From Nemertoderma westbladi (taxonomy: Eukaryota > Xenacoelomorpha > Nemertodermatida > Nemertodermatidae): a stretch of 43,112 bases of DNA. This document shows positions 9,500 through 20,649 of this stretch, in pieces. The notes beneath the pieces were generated by a model that ran no database searches, had not been told where the DNA came from, and was given only the letters and a program-made list of their open reading frames with translations. The position numbers and the translations under genes were made by a program. The stretch covers positions 1 through 43,112 of the forward strand of contig JAUCBJ010006740.1 in assembly GCA_032718475.1 (NCBI GenBank), in the 5' to 3' direction. Positions within the stretch are counted from its first letter, which is position 1. Each line of letters opens with the position of its first letter.

Positions 9500-9945
9500 T
9501 CAACTACCGGTATAATCTTATAGTGTTCGGTCAGAGAGTAGTCAGTACTAGTTGGATCGGCAGTGTCCAGTCCTCATTGAATACCGTGGTGCCTGTTGTA
9601 CCCCGCAAGGCAGTGCAATCTCGGCTACATTATTTTATTTTTAATTTACGTAAATGAATGGGAGAATCTTTTAGACTCGTTAAGCCAAGGAATGGAATGG
9701 CTGTTCACCGCCATGGGTGATCTTCCACAGTAATACCCATTTACGTAAATGACCAACCAGATGTCACAAACCTTTTTTGCACGTTATTTGCCGACGATAC
9801 CAGACTCTTTTCAATGACAAAAATATACCCCGCCTAATTATTAATTGTTAAAGTAAATAACGAGTTGGATTCCACTTCAAATTGGTTCTCAGATAATAAA
9901 CTCTCACTCAATCTCACAAAAACGATTTTATGTCGCATAAGTTGA
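9500..9945 (+). pseudogene. Decayed LINE reverse transcriptase fragment (CR1/Jockey-like)
   Basis: Pieces of reverse transcriptase are visible in shifting frames on the + strand: a PQGSAISATLF block near 9602-9634, a YVNDQPDV stretch at about 9740-9765, the FADDT catalytic box at about 9787-9801, and a SDNKLSLNLTKT thumb-start motif near 9890-9925. An 81-bp insertion splits the QGS and FADD blocks, and stop codons follow the FADD box. It is a dead fragment and clearly different from the LINE at 6029-8706. The PQGS/FADD/NKLSLN spacing resembles CR1/Jockey-type elements; the clade is an inference. Confidence 0.75.
9644..9752. repeat. 81-bp insertion flanked by 14-bp direct repeats
   Basis: The 14-mer ATTTACGTAAATGA occurs at 9644-9657 and again at 9739-9752, enclosing 81 bp (9658-9738). 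The repeat lies inside the LINE coding sequence, where it encodes the conserved YVND, so one copy is original and the other is a duplication made on insertion or by local duplication. The repeat contains the palindrome TTTACGTAAA. Confidence 0.7.
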
Positions 9946-10826
9946 GAAGGGCCGTTGGTCTTTCATTCCTCACTCCCCTAGAACGTGTGGATGTGACAAT
10001 ATATCCTCCGTCCAGGGCGGAGAACATATGGCCATCAATTCCGCCAGTTTGCTGACCGTTTGTTTCGAGGTTAAAATGATGGCAAATTACCAAACAAATG
10101 TTGAGCTATGTAGAGAGTGCGTTATCAGCAACATTAAAAATTCCAGAATATTATGTTTATGACGTAAACATAAACATTTGATAACATTATGTTTATTACA
10201 TAATTCTAGAAAATCTTTTTTAGAATATGTTTATCACATCCTAGAAAAATGTTTTTAGAAGTTATTATATTACTGATAATAAAAATTATATGATTGACAT
10301 TTACTGCACCAAATATTTCCCACCACTAGAAGAGTATGTATTACGTTACTTAGTAACGGACTAGACAACATATGTATTAAAAAATTAAAAGCCGTGGGAA
10401 ATTTTAAAACTAAAATAGTTGGTAGGACTAAACAACAGGTCGGGGTGGCTAGTCTTACGGCACCCAACCACCTGGCAACCCTGCACCGTACTCCACTTTA
10501 CCCTGGTGCCACGAAGGCAGTGGGGGAGGCCCCGCGGATTATCGCGAATTGAATCCTTGTACGGACCCAGAACATCGTCACACCGAAAGGACGTCCCAAC
10601 GACCTGTGTAGTCGGTCCGCACCCACTCGGAGGAGGTGGTTCGCCTGCGGGGCGAGGACTCCATCGCAGGAAGCCACGAAAGGATAAAAATCCCCACGCC
10701 GAGCCGAGATAGCATCCGCATAGAGGCGCTTTTTCTCGTCTTCGGCCGAAATTCAAGTACAGACATCGGGATGCGACCCACATATGACTCAGCGTCAAGG
10801 TTTATAACCCTAATATCTAACAATAG
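9946..10826. other. Spacer with a GC-rich block of unknown origin
   Basis: The stretch 9946-10430 is AT-rich with repeated TATGTTTAT and TTAGAA(A/T) motifs around 10145-10260. From about 10435 to 10800 the sequence becomes abruptly GC-rich, with terms such as GGGGGAGGCCCCGCGG and CGGAGGAGGTGG. Open frames there on both strands show no domain I recognise. The style resembles a LINE 5' UTR, but that is a guess. Confidence 0.4.
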
Positions 10827-11140
10827 TACACCATGTCCCGTAATATAGTGTCATTTTCTGATGACACGCCCCCCCCCCCCCCCCTCCCCCAGATTTTTCT
10901 ACAAATCTTTATCATATTGCTTGAAATTTGAAACATAACTAGTTAGACTCACCGTCGATGACCCCATGAAGCCGGAATTTTCGATTTTGCCTTTAAATTT
11001 TTTTTTTATAAGCGTTTTAAAAAAGTGTCTTTTGCGAAATCGCACCCTCCGCATCGTGGCCATTCTTCACATTGGTCGTAATTATTTCATATCATTAAAA
11101 AGCTTGCGTTGCAAGGAGTCCAAATATGTAACAATATCTG

Positions 11141-12364
11141 TGTTCGCGCTTTCAGACCTTTGGCAGTTTAACCCACCAAATTAGGATGTCTTCTAGATAT
11201 TAAATCGGTTTTTAGTCTATGACAAGTATTTGATTCACTACACTAGTCGAAACCAATCTGTGCGCGATCATTCACCCGCTGGATATTCCCGGGAGATTGG
11301 GTTCGACGGTTTAATTTTATTGCTATGTAAGCCTAATGTATTATTCGACTGACAGTACTATATAATCTCTGACAATATTATTCACCTTCGGGAATATTAA
11401 CAGTTCCTTTAGGACGTGGCGCTTTATCTATATAAACAGAGTTATGACTTAAACTACTCACAACGATATGGCTTAATTATAATTCACATATATGGCGCAT
11501 TCTTTAGGAATTGCTTCTTTAACAGACTCACTCATACACAATGCTGCACAATACTGCACACTAATCTGCCAATCTTCACTGATTTTAGTCACATATAAAG
11601 GAAACACAGACTGACTCATGTAGGGTCTATCAAATAACATTAGATTCACTTCAAACCACTTTAACATAAGTCACAATCGTTTATCTGTAACCCTTCTCTC
11701 TTACCTTCGGTATATCAAGAATATTGGGTTTCGGGGTTATTTATCGTTATTCCAAATATAATAATTCATCAACCATATTATGAAGAACTGACGGTAAATA
11801 GCAGTATAAAACAACAATGAAAACACTGATTGTTATGAGTTTGCAATGTTTCAGCAGTCAGTATGTATGATCAGTTAGCAGTGATTCCATGAGTTTGATC
11901 GGTATGTCAGTTAAAGGATATATGCCCTTTATAATTAAACCTACTAGTGTAAGACTAAAAACTGAAAACACGGAGGTGCCAAAGCCGGTTCTTAGGCTCT
12001 GGGCAAAAACATAACACTGAACTACTGAGTTTCTGTATATACCTCCAACACAAAGACAACAAACGCTCTGATTGGTCAACCTGAACAACGAGAGAACAGA
12101 GAAACAAAGAAACGTCGACGTGGCAATATCAGCTGCTAGCTGTCGTCATGGTAGCGACACTGTTTTCAAGAGTATCGAGCTTTTACGTCACGGAATTACG
12201 GATTATGTCCTCTAAAGTACAAATACAGAAGAAATAGCTTTTATGTCCGCTAAAACACCAGTACAGCAAGGACACGGCCCTTTTATGCCTGGTAAACCAA
12301 CTACAGAGTATTTTACGGGAAAAATAAGGAAAAATAACCGGACAATTCAGCAAAAGCTTTTACA
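11141..12364 (-). repeat. 3' LTR of BEL/Pao copy B (1224 bp)
   Basis: Compared by eye with 21572-22794 it shows two substitutions (near 11358 and 11587) and one extra A (near 11959). That is the level expected for a very recent insertion, because both LTRs are made from one template at integration. Short open frames inside it are not genes. Confidence 0.95.
11316..11321 (-). terminator. Putative polyadenylation signal of the 3' LTR (AATAAA)
   Basis: AATAAA on the minus strand about 110 bases downstream of the TATA-like block. This is the usual arrangement for a short R region. An AATAAAA is present at the equivalent place in the copy A LTR. Confidence 0.5.
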
Positions 12365-12442
12365 CCGCTCCCAGAAAATGGGATTTTCAGTCTATAAAAT
12401 ATAAAAATCACAGTTTCTAAAACATAAAGATACTCTAAACAG

Positions 12443-12752
12443 TTAGTCTTTCTTGCGCGGACGGCGTTTACGCAGTTTTTTAAAGCTAGCAAGAGTCATT
12501 TTCTCTTTGGGGGAAGCCACTTTACTAGGAGGGCCATAACTCCTGGGTGAAGGGTGCAATATGATTGCATTAAAAGGTTTGGGTTTACGGTCGGTGTCTC
12601 GTCCATTTCGATATGCTTCTCCTCGAGCTGATTTTCCTCCGCTTGTCATGGGATACGTTCGTCCAAAACTCTCGCAGAGAATAGGGTTTTCTAAGCTTGA
12701 TATCTTCTTTGAGATTCGAGGTTTCCCAATCGAACTGAGATAAGGCCAATTT
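12443..12752 (-). pseudogene. Remnant of the 3'-proximal CCHC ORF in BEL/Pao copy B
   Basis: The C-terminal 45 residues match the last 45 residues of the copy A ORF at 3-1184: shared AIILHPSPRSY, KVA-PKEK and LRKRR-RKKD. The upstream frame is open to about 12752 (first ATG at 12649) and may correspond to the start of the copy A ORF (both have a PRI motif). If so, the zinc-knuckle centre was removed by an internal deletion. No cysteine knuckle is present in this copy. It is probably non-functional, but the position, directly before the 3' LTR, is the same as in copy A. Confidence 0.7.
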
Positions 12753-15275
12753 GTTTATCGATTGGACTTACTGTTGTAACTTACGTTTATCTGAACAAAC
12801 GCAGGTTTCTTTTTGATCTTTATAGAATAGCGTTTAACTCGTTTCGTACAACGCTCTCCTTCACTTTGATGAAGGGTTGTATCGCGTTAAACGGGACGAC
12901 CATACGGTTGGATAATGATATTAGGTGTCTGCGTCATAATCCAGCTAGGTAAGATGGGCGGCTAGCTAGAAATCACTGTCGGAGTGTTACCGATTAATTG
13001 TTAGGGTAGCACTAGATCTTTGAACAGTGAATACAGTCCGCGAGGATCCGCGACACCACCAGGATCGCAGGTCTGAGGTCCAACTAAGGAATGAGGAGGT
13101 TTGACCGAGTATTCCGGGACTCTGATCGTAGGTTTACTCCAGAATCGTTCGAGCCGAGTGAGCATAGGTGATACGTCAACAAGTTTCGGTTTACATGGAT
13201 GTTTATGTCTTTCCGTTTATTATTTGGGTCTAGGGCGTTTATCGTAATAATACCAAAGACGCACGTCTGGTAGGGTAAACGCGGGTGACATTTATTTGTT
13301 GTTACAATGCTTCTATCAAGAATTCCAAATATACTTTGGAGTTACCGCGTCCATTTGTTTCTTTAGTGTCTTTTCTTTCGAGCCGATTTCGAATAGAATT
13401 TTCGCATTCGAATTTCAGTTTATGGTTCCGACTCCGCTGGGCAGGATATATAGTCGACATAGTCCGTATTGTGTAAATCGATAGGATGACCAGTAGTTAA
13501 GAAGACCATATACGTACCATTACGCTGCGTATATGTCGCCGCGTATTAAGCTATCAACAAACGCTTGTAAAAGTAGAGTATATCGCTCCCCGATACCAAG
13601 ACCATCTTCTATCAACTCCGTCATTTCTGCTATATATGAGTTTATCCACATTATAAGGAGTTTATATTTAGGCGAGCGGGCGTCGCTGCCTACCCCAATC
13701 AACCCCCGGACAGGACGAGATCCTCAGCGCCGATGTGTCGTCGCCGCCGTACTTTCGCCAACAACGTAGCCGCACAACGACAACGACAACCGGCACAAGT
13801 CACTCGACTGTCCGTCCCAAAGGCTTAGATGTACTTCAGGTATTCCTTGGAGAGTTAGGTTACTTTACGATTGCGACTGGCTACTGTAAACACACCTTAG
13901 CAGTAACATTCACCTATAAACTCACAAATACCATACACACAACTTGTCACAAATTACACACATTCGGGCCATTTGTCCGTTAGTCAATGCCTTCCAGAAT
14001 GTCACTGTATTATTATGTATCCTTGGATACTAGTAGTGTGCTATTTATTCCCTATGCTATTCAATGGGACAAGCTTTCTATTGTTCGTTTAACTCAATTC
14101 TAATTCTAGCGTGGTTGTTGCTATGGTGACATTATGCAAAGCTAGCGGTAGAATTAGGGTGATTCCAATGCATACAGATCTGGGATGTTATTTAATAGTA
14201 ATTCTTTAATAGTCAATGTCCTGTTTTTATACATGACTTTATGATTTTTATCGGCTATTGACTATGTTTGGGAGACTTTCGTACACGCATACGCATAATA
14301 ATATAAATCTCCGCTCCCTTGATCTATTAATTAATGGAATTTTGGGAATGTTATAAATTGCGTAAAATGGCAATTTATTAAATTCATTAAAAGACATGAA
14401 TTTAAATTTATTCCCTGAAATTTTATTATTTGATAATTAAATGGGCATATTTTGATTCTAGAACATGTCTAGGGACACAAGATCCTTAATTCTATGACAA
14501 TTGTCTTTTTTAAGAATATCGGTAAATGCTACGATATCTTAATTGACTAGAATTGTTGAAGGATCTGAATTTTACAGATTTTGATTTATTAGATTTGCAA
14601 ATATTAAATAATTAATATTTGAGATGGGCACCGATTTATTCCAGAACTTGTCTGGGGACGTTAACCACTGATTCTAGAATTTGTCTTTCAAGTATATCGG
14701 TGGGTGCCGCGATATCTTAATCGACTAGAATTACAGATGGTCAAAGGGTTTAACAGATTTATTTTGCGTTATACGCTACTGTTAAAGGGACATCACGCTA
14801 CTATATGTATTATTTAATATACGGTATGAGAGCAATATCGCACGAAGCAATGTCAGTGTGAAGAGGCAAGTCGTTTCCAAGGTCTACCCAGAGCTTGGTT
14901 TAGCCGAGACACGAGGATCTGAACTTTGCATTCCTAATACTCTGCCTACCAATAATACTTAAATATAGTAGTGGCTTTATTGTACTTTAATAAGTACGGA
15001 CATTTCATCTTACTGTAGTTACGTATTTGTAATGTAATACGGACAGTAAGGAAAGAGAAAAAGAATTATTTCTTGCCGTCGCATTAAATATAATATAAGT
15101 AATTACGTACGTAATAAACACGAATATATTGCACTATTCTACAAAATAATCGCTAAATAATATTCTACTAAATTAAATAAAACGATTATAATAAAATTAC
15201 ATAGTAATACATACATAAATATAAAAATAATAGAATAATATAAATAATAGAGTCACACACCCACTCCATATGTTG
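12753..15275. other. Non-coding 3' internal region of BEL/Pao copy B
   Basis: No intact ORF with recognisable motifs on the minus strand. The integrase core should lie around here in a complete BEL element but is not seen. A diverged tandem duplication with a period of about 183 bp is visible: ATGGGCA at 14441 and 14624, followed in both by TCTAGAA/CCAGAAC, TGTC and CGATATCTTAAT blocks, ending near 14740. The last 1.2 kb (about 14000-15275) is AT-rich. Confidence 0.6.
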
Positions 15276-18200
15276 TTACGTTATGGAGTCCCTAGATGTT
15301 TGAAGGATTAGGGAGGTGGTCGTGGGAAGAGAATCTTGCCTTCCACAGTTTCCGGAGAGTCCTCCATTCCCTTCCGATAAACACAAACGACCGACTGGGT
15401 GATTGAGTCGCTGCATCCTGAATACAATTCCAGGTTTCCTCTTCGTCCTGGAATAGTGACGATAGAAACATCGCTCAAAGTATATGACGGCGTCACAAAG
15501 CCGATTCCAGGAGCTATAGTGGTCCGTCGCTCTCTGCAGGAGAGGTGAGAGTCCCTGAGAGACGTCTGATGTTCCAGAGCTCCAATCGCTCCCTCTGATC
15601 TTCATGAAGGATCCACTCGCGGTGGGGAGGCCCAGATCCACGGCGTCGTCCCTGGCAACATGTAATACCGACAGATCTATCCCGGGTTCAAATAACTCCG
15701 ATCCACCCGTCCGGGTTTCAGGTTCGACTTTCTCCGCTCCCTTGGCTGGTCTAATCTCAGTCGGAGTAAGATGGGGAGGCCATTCATTCTCCTTACTCAG
15801 GAAGTCGGGTTCACCTAATCGGTCTGTAGTATCTGTCAGTTCTTGAGGAGTTGCTCCTCTGGAAGCGATGTCCGTTGGATTAAACTTCTTGGGGCAATAT
15901 CTCCATTGATCTACATTGGAGCTAAGATTGTCATTATCTGAGGAGTGTGGTGTTCCCTCAGTTGGGTCGTCTCCCTCACTAGTATCATCTTCCCATTCAC
16001 TCATCTGGCAGACGCGATCTTGAAGCAGTCTTTCCCTGAGCGTTCTACCGGAAGGTCCAGTAAGGTACCAACCTACTCTAGTTCTTACCGCATAGGTCTG
16101 TAGTGGCTGCGGTTGAGCAGGCCGTTTCTCTAATGTCTCCAGCGCCTCATGCGCGTTTTGGCCGATGAGTATTTGCACTCCAGGATAATCAGTCTGGAAT
16201 CGAGGTATGTTAAGATGTTGGATGCTCTCATCCTCGTCCCAATTATAAAGGTCTGCTTGAGTAGTAGCGAAGTTCTTTATAGCCACCATTTTCACTGACC
16301 TGATGCTATGTTCTCCTAGTTCGTCCTGGGGGGTGGACAACTCACCTATATAATAGTCGGCAGCTACAGTAGAATTCCAAACCTGCATGATCCCTGACAT
16401 GTTTAGCATGGTTCGGAACTTGGGTTGTCCAGCAAAGATGACTTCGGCTAGTTCTTTATCGATGAATGTTCCTGTGCTACCGGAGTCCAGGAGGGCGTTC
16501 ACTATATAGCTCTTCTGAGGTCCGTGGACCCGTAACTGGACTACAGGAAATTCTCGGATTCCTATATTGGAAGTTGACGCTTTCCAAGATGGTTGTTGAT
16601 CGGAAGTAGTTAAGGTAAGGTCGCTGTCTGTGTCTTTCTCATACACGAGTGCTCGATACACTGCGGTGGTGTTTATTAGGTAACAGGATTCGTTTTGGTC
16701 GGAGAACTCGTCCGTATAGAATCCTTCCATCTCAGATTGATCAGTGTCGTTCACATCACTGAATTGGACATGTAGTTCGGACTCACTTACCTGACTCGGG
16801 CTGTTTCGTTCGAATTCCGTGTGCAACAAGATATGATGTTTTGCGCCGCACTTTGCACACCTTGCGTCGGAGTTACAGGTTCGCCGTTGGTGTCCTCGTC
16901 TGAGGCAATTATAACACAACCGCTTATCCCACATGACTTCACGTCTATCCTTTAGTGATTTCCTCAGGAATTTATCACACGCATTTAAACGGTGGGGCCC
17001 GTCGCACAGCACACATTTCGGCTTGATGTTACTTACTTTAACCTGTGCTATGTGGTGCACACTTGTTCTTTCCTCGGGCTTTCTCACCTGAATTCCTTTA
17101 GGAGACGTAGGAGGGGTTTTTTGTACCGGTTCCCTTCTGTCATTGGGTCGAGACTTGGATTTACTTACCTGTTCTTTAGGCATTTTATTGACATAATAAG
17201 GCCTGTCAGTGTCTTTCCCGCTGTCCTCTCCTTGAGAGGTTTGGCTTTCACCGTCGTCGGTATAACATACTGGTGTTACCCTTCTCCTAGAAACGGGTTT
17301 CTCATTTACCTTGTTTTCCAATGTCTTCTCTCTGGACTGCCTTAGGAGCTGTAATTTCACTTCTCTATCTAAGAATGACATGAGATCAGTCATGGTAGGG
17401 TCTCGTCGTTGTTGTTCCATCATATATAACACCTTCTTATCCCAGCGTGTACCTACTCCACCCTTGGGCAAAGCAGATGCTAAGGCTCTTACAACCATAG
17501 AATTCTGGTATTCATGAGACTTACCTAGCCAATCTAATTGTCTACAGATCTCCTGAATCTCATCGGAAAACTCTATAATCCCGCTGCTAAGAAACTTTCG
17601 GGGCGCCATTAATTTTGCATACAAATACCCAGCTATGTCATTCCTATTACCATACCTGATGTTTAGTGTATCCCAAACTTGTCTTAATCCATCTGGATGT
17701 CCAATAAATTTTAACGCCATTGACTTGGGAGGTCCTTCCAAACATTCGATGAGGAATCTAAGTTTCTCTCCGTTAGATAGTACAGAGTTCTGTATGTTAT
17801 CTTTGTAATATTCATTAAAAGGTAACCATTTCATCTCATCTCCATTGAACTTGACAATCTCTCCAACCTTTACCGCTTGCCGGGCTTCGGTTCTAGCCAT
17901 TTGACGCGTAAAACTTTCTTGGGCCATCGTGCTATTTAATATCGAGTTATCGGTATATAAATTTCTCGGATTATGATCAGTTCTATAGGGAATATCATTA
18001 TCAACAGGTCTATAATTACCCTTAATAGGGTTCACTATAGGAGTTTCTACTTCGCTAGCAGTATAAATGCGTGTAGGCTCCACACCTTGCGCATGAGATA
18101 CTTCAGACCTAACAGGTTGACACATTGTTACAGAGGGTGGTGGTATACCCTTTTTTAAGTTTACTAATTTATCGCGTTCTAACGCGATACTTTGCTGCAC

Positions 18201-19313
18201 TTCTTGCAACTCTAACTTACTTTCCCTTACTGTGCCCTTGAACTGCTGGACAGTCTCCTGCATCTGTCCGAGCAGGATATCCATCCCCCGCCGTCTCTCG
18301 TCCACCCATTCGACCGCCGAAGCGGGAGTCGCCAACGTTGTAGCGGGCGGACGAGGGACAACGGGAGACAAATCTGGAATATTTCGCTCGGGGTCCAGGA
18401 CCTGAACTGTCTCCTGGGCAGTTCTACTGGGCACAGGTAGCTTAGTGCTATGTAGAGGGAATTTAGAGGTAGCTTCAGGGAGCACAGGTGTCTCTATCAC
18501 CGAAGGGGTGATTTCAAGAACAGGTCCAATTATTTCAGGCTCATCTACTATAGTAGGGAGTCTTTCTACTCTAATTGGGTCTGAAGGCTCAGGATTACTT
18601 AGATCTACACTAGCTAGTTGCCTTCTCACGGCTGTAGGCAAATCAGGCAATTTCTGCCGATGTAGCGCCCTTCTACGTCCGTTATAACGAGATTTATTTC
18701 TTCTGCCTTCAGGATCTGTTGTCTCTCCTTCATCAGAGGATGTAAATCCCTGTCTCTTGGAAGTAGTCCGACTTATCAGCTGCATATCACTAGCCGTTAT
18801 CTGCTTATTTAAGTAATCGTGCTTCTCTTGAAGATTCTCCAACTCTAGTTGGACCTTTTCTTCAGATGCCCTCCGTTCCGCTTCTGCCACTGCCATTGCC
18901 GCTGCTGCTTTTGCCTTTGCCTCTGCTTCTGCTGCTGCCGCTTTTGCCTTTGCCTCTGCTTCTGCTGCTGCCGCTTTTGCCTTTGCCGCTGCTATTGCTG
19001 CTGTCTTTCTGTCTTCTATCTGTTTTTTCTTCAACTGTTGTTCCCATTCTCTAACGATGCGGATTCTTTCATCAATTTCCGCTCTATTCGCTGCCAACAT
19101 TTCCGCATCTATTGCGTCCAACACAAACTTGGCTCCTTCGCTATTAGGGTTAAGTCCCTCTAACCTTCTCCTCAATTCGTCATCACCTAAAAAACGTTGA
19201 TAGTCTGACAGATAGATATCAATGGCATCCCTCTTATGCGGTTTCTCTGCTGTCGCTTCACTCTCCGTTGTATCTATTAGACTGTCTGACAGGTTCTGCT
19301 TTGCGTCAGACAT
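15276..19313 (-). CDS. BEL/Pao Gag-protease polyprotein with deleted pol remnants (1345 aa)
   Basis: Starts at ATG 19313. Approximate domain order: an acidic N-terminus; a long Ala/Lys/Glu coiled coil (residues 90-200) with an imperfect 11-residue repeat; a Pao-type gag core near 480-640 (FNGDEMKWLPF, RYGNRNDIAGYLYAKLMAPRK); three zinc motifs near 765-830 (CVLCDGPHRLNAC, CYNCLRRGHQRRTC, CAKCGAKHHILLH), the last a BEL/Pao hallmark; and an aspartic protease near 930-1080 with catalytic LLDSGSTG, ending in the RVGWYLTGPSG segment. RT and RNase H are missing. The frame jumps to KKFNPTDIASRG (about 1145), normally after RNase H, then to SSWNRL (about 1266), normally before integrase. The C-terminal 40 residues (NHPVGRLCL) resemble the integrase-distal DUF5641-like tail. 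No catalytic FADD/YVDD or integrase DDE is visible. It may make a Gag-protease able to package RNA while depending on another element for enzymes. Confidence 0.88.
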   Translation of the reverse strand: MSDAKQNLSDSLIDTTESEATAEKPHKRDAIDIYLSDYQRFLGDDELRRRLEGLNPNSEGAKFVLDAIDAEMLAANRAEIDERIRIVREWEQQLKKKQIEDRKTAAIAAAKAKAAAAEAEAKAKAAAAEAEAKAKAAAAMAVAEAERRASEEKVQLELENLQEKHDYLNKQITASDMQLISRTTSKRQGFTSSDEGETTDPEGRRNKSRYNGRRRALHRQKLPDLPTAVRRQLASVDLSNPEPSDPIRVERLPTIVDEPEIIGPVLEITPSVIETPVLPEATSKFPLHSTKLPVPSRTAQETVQVLDPERNIPDLSPVVPRPPATTLATPASAVEWVDERRRGMDILLGQMQETVQQFKGTVRESKLELQEVQQSIALERDKLVNLKKGIPPPSVTMCQPVRSEVSHAQGVEPTRIYTASEVETPIVNPIKGNYRPVDNDIPYRTDHNPRNLYTDNSILNSTMAQESFTRQMARTEARQAVKVGEIVKFNGDEMKWLPFNEYYKDNIQNSVLSNGEKLRFLIECLEGPPKSMALKFIGHPDGLRQVWDTLNIRYGNRNDIAGYLYAKLMAPRKFLSSGIIEFSDEIQEICRQLDWLGKSHEYQNSMVVRALASALPKGGVGTRWDKKVLYMMEQQRRDPTMTDLMSFLDREVKLQLLRQSREKTLENKVNEKPVSRRRVTPVCYTDDGESQTSQGEDSGKDTDRPYYVNKMPKEQVSKSKSRPNDRREPVQKTPPTSPKGIQVRKPEERTSVHHIAQVKVSNIKPKCVLCDGPHRLNACDKFLRKSLKDRREVMWDKRLCYNCLRRGHQRRTCNSDARCAKCGAKHHILLHTEFERNSPSQVSESELHVQFSDVNDTDQSEMEGFYTDEFSDQNESCYLINTTAVYRALVYEKDTDSDLTLTTSDQQPSWKASTSNIGIREFPVVQLRVHGPQKSYIVNALLDSGSTGTFIDKELAEVIFAGQPKFRTMLNMSGIMQVWNSTVAADYYIGELSTPQDELGEHSIRSVKMVAIKNFATTQADLYNWDEDESIQHLNIPRFQTDYPGVQILIGQNAHEALETLEKRPAQPQPLQTYAVRTRVGWYLTGPSGRTLRERLLQDRVCQMSEWEDDTSEGDDPTEGTPHSSDNDNLSSNVDQWRYCPKKFNPTDIASRGATPQELTDTTDRLGEPDFLSKENEWPPHLTPTEIRPAKGAEKVEPETRTGGSELFEPGIDLSVLHVARDDAVDLGLPTASGSFMKIRGSDWSSGTSDVSQGLSPLLQRATDHYSSWNRLCDAVIYFERCFYRHYSRTKRKPGIVFRMQRLNHPVGRLCLSEGNGGLSGNCGRQDSLPTTTSLILQTSRDSIT

Positions 19314-19499
19314 GTTTGTGTGTACAGTTGAATGTCTACTGCTGTATTACAGTCTGAGCAAGTCTAGTAACTCAGTATTAACTGATAGCCTAGTAATTAA
19401 TTACCGGTACTGCTACTCAGTGTAGCGTGATATATATAATATATTAGAATACCGGTATGCTTATAGTATATATAACTATATAAGTATTATTACAGACTA

Positions 19500-19700
19500 G
19501 GTTTATCACAGAATACCGGTATAATTTTAGCACAAATATATATAAATATATAATAGGCCTATCGGGAATACCGGTATACAGCTTACAGTTTGTAGTATAT
19601 ATAATTCTGAAATAGAATTAATTACAAGTACCGGTATAATTTCAGCCTAGATTTATAGAAATAAGATAATAGGCCTATCGTAAATACCGGTATATCAATT
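19500..19700. repeat. Diverged direct repeat with TACCGGTATA cores
   Basis: Two related blocks, about 19512-19578 and 19628-19695, each begin with TACCGGTATAATTT and contain AATAGGCCTATCG followed by AATACCGGTATA. It lies in the leader of the LTR element. Confidence 0.6.
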
Positions 19701-20649
19701 ATTTTGGAATAATTGAATTTCTGAACTTTAGGGTTACTTGGTTACTTTAACTTACTTTATTACCGTTATTTAAGCAGTAATCCAACTGATATTGAGACCT
19801 AATGGTTTTATGGTAGGCCTACTATTTATAAATCGTTAGATTTGATTTATAATGTATTTATACCCGTTTTAATGGGTTTAGTCAATGTTTGAAATAAATG
19901 TTATTATTTCTGGGGTAATCACTACACAAAGCGGTGCGCTTTTAGTGAAGTGTTACGTATAGGACACTAAAACAAATAATTCTAATTTACCTAAGTTACT
20001 TAATACTACAAATTACGTACAATTCGGGTTGAGATTACAATCTCTAAATAAACACAAAAATTTACAAAAACACAAAATACGAATTTTTTAGGGTAATTTT
20101 ACAAGAAGTCTACAAACCAGCCTAACAAAGGGTTAGAATACCGGTTATTACAACGGACAGGGTACTACGGTATTTGAAATAATAAGTAGTAGTAAATACA
20201 CTGCGTTGTCTAGATAGGAAAATACCACCGCCTGACGACCTATAGCCGTATCGCTATAGGTTCTACGTTATGTATCACGGAGTGTTCCTACCTAGAAGTT
20301 AATAGAGCTAATCGAATGTGCCTATCAACCACTTTACAACACAAATATAATGTCTACAATAATTACTTCGGAAAGTGCTGTACACTAAACCCTAAATTAG
20401 GTACGAGTACTTATATAACAGACAATCAGTAGTTAAATATACTTGAACAGCTAAAAGAACCACGGCATCTGCTGGAGTGACCGATGCACAAAATCACCAG
20501 TCTTTACCTACGCCGAGCAGCCCGTGTAGTACCGGGGTTAATTTAACTATAGCGGTATGTATAACAAACACAATTACTGTAGGAACAAACTTGGGGAATG
20601 AATGTTGCGGATAATCGCATAAACTCTGAATAATAAATATTACGCTACG

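Noticed and set aside
11416-11598. 60-residue open frame, repeated at 21847-22029, and antisense frames beside it
   Set aside because: These lie within the LTRs, are duplicated only because the LTRs are, and run opposite to the element or overlap its promoter region.
18849-19163. Cysteine/leucine-rich open frames on the + strand
   Set aside because: They are the antisense of the Ala/Lys/Glu coiled coil in the Gag ORF, where GCT/GCC-rich repeats produce long open antisense frames.
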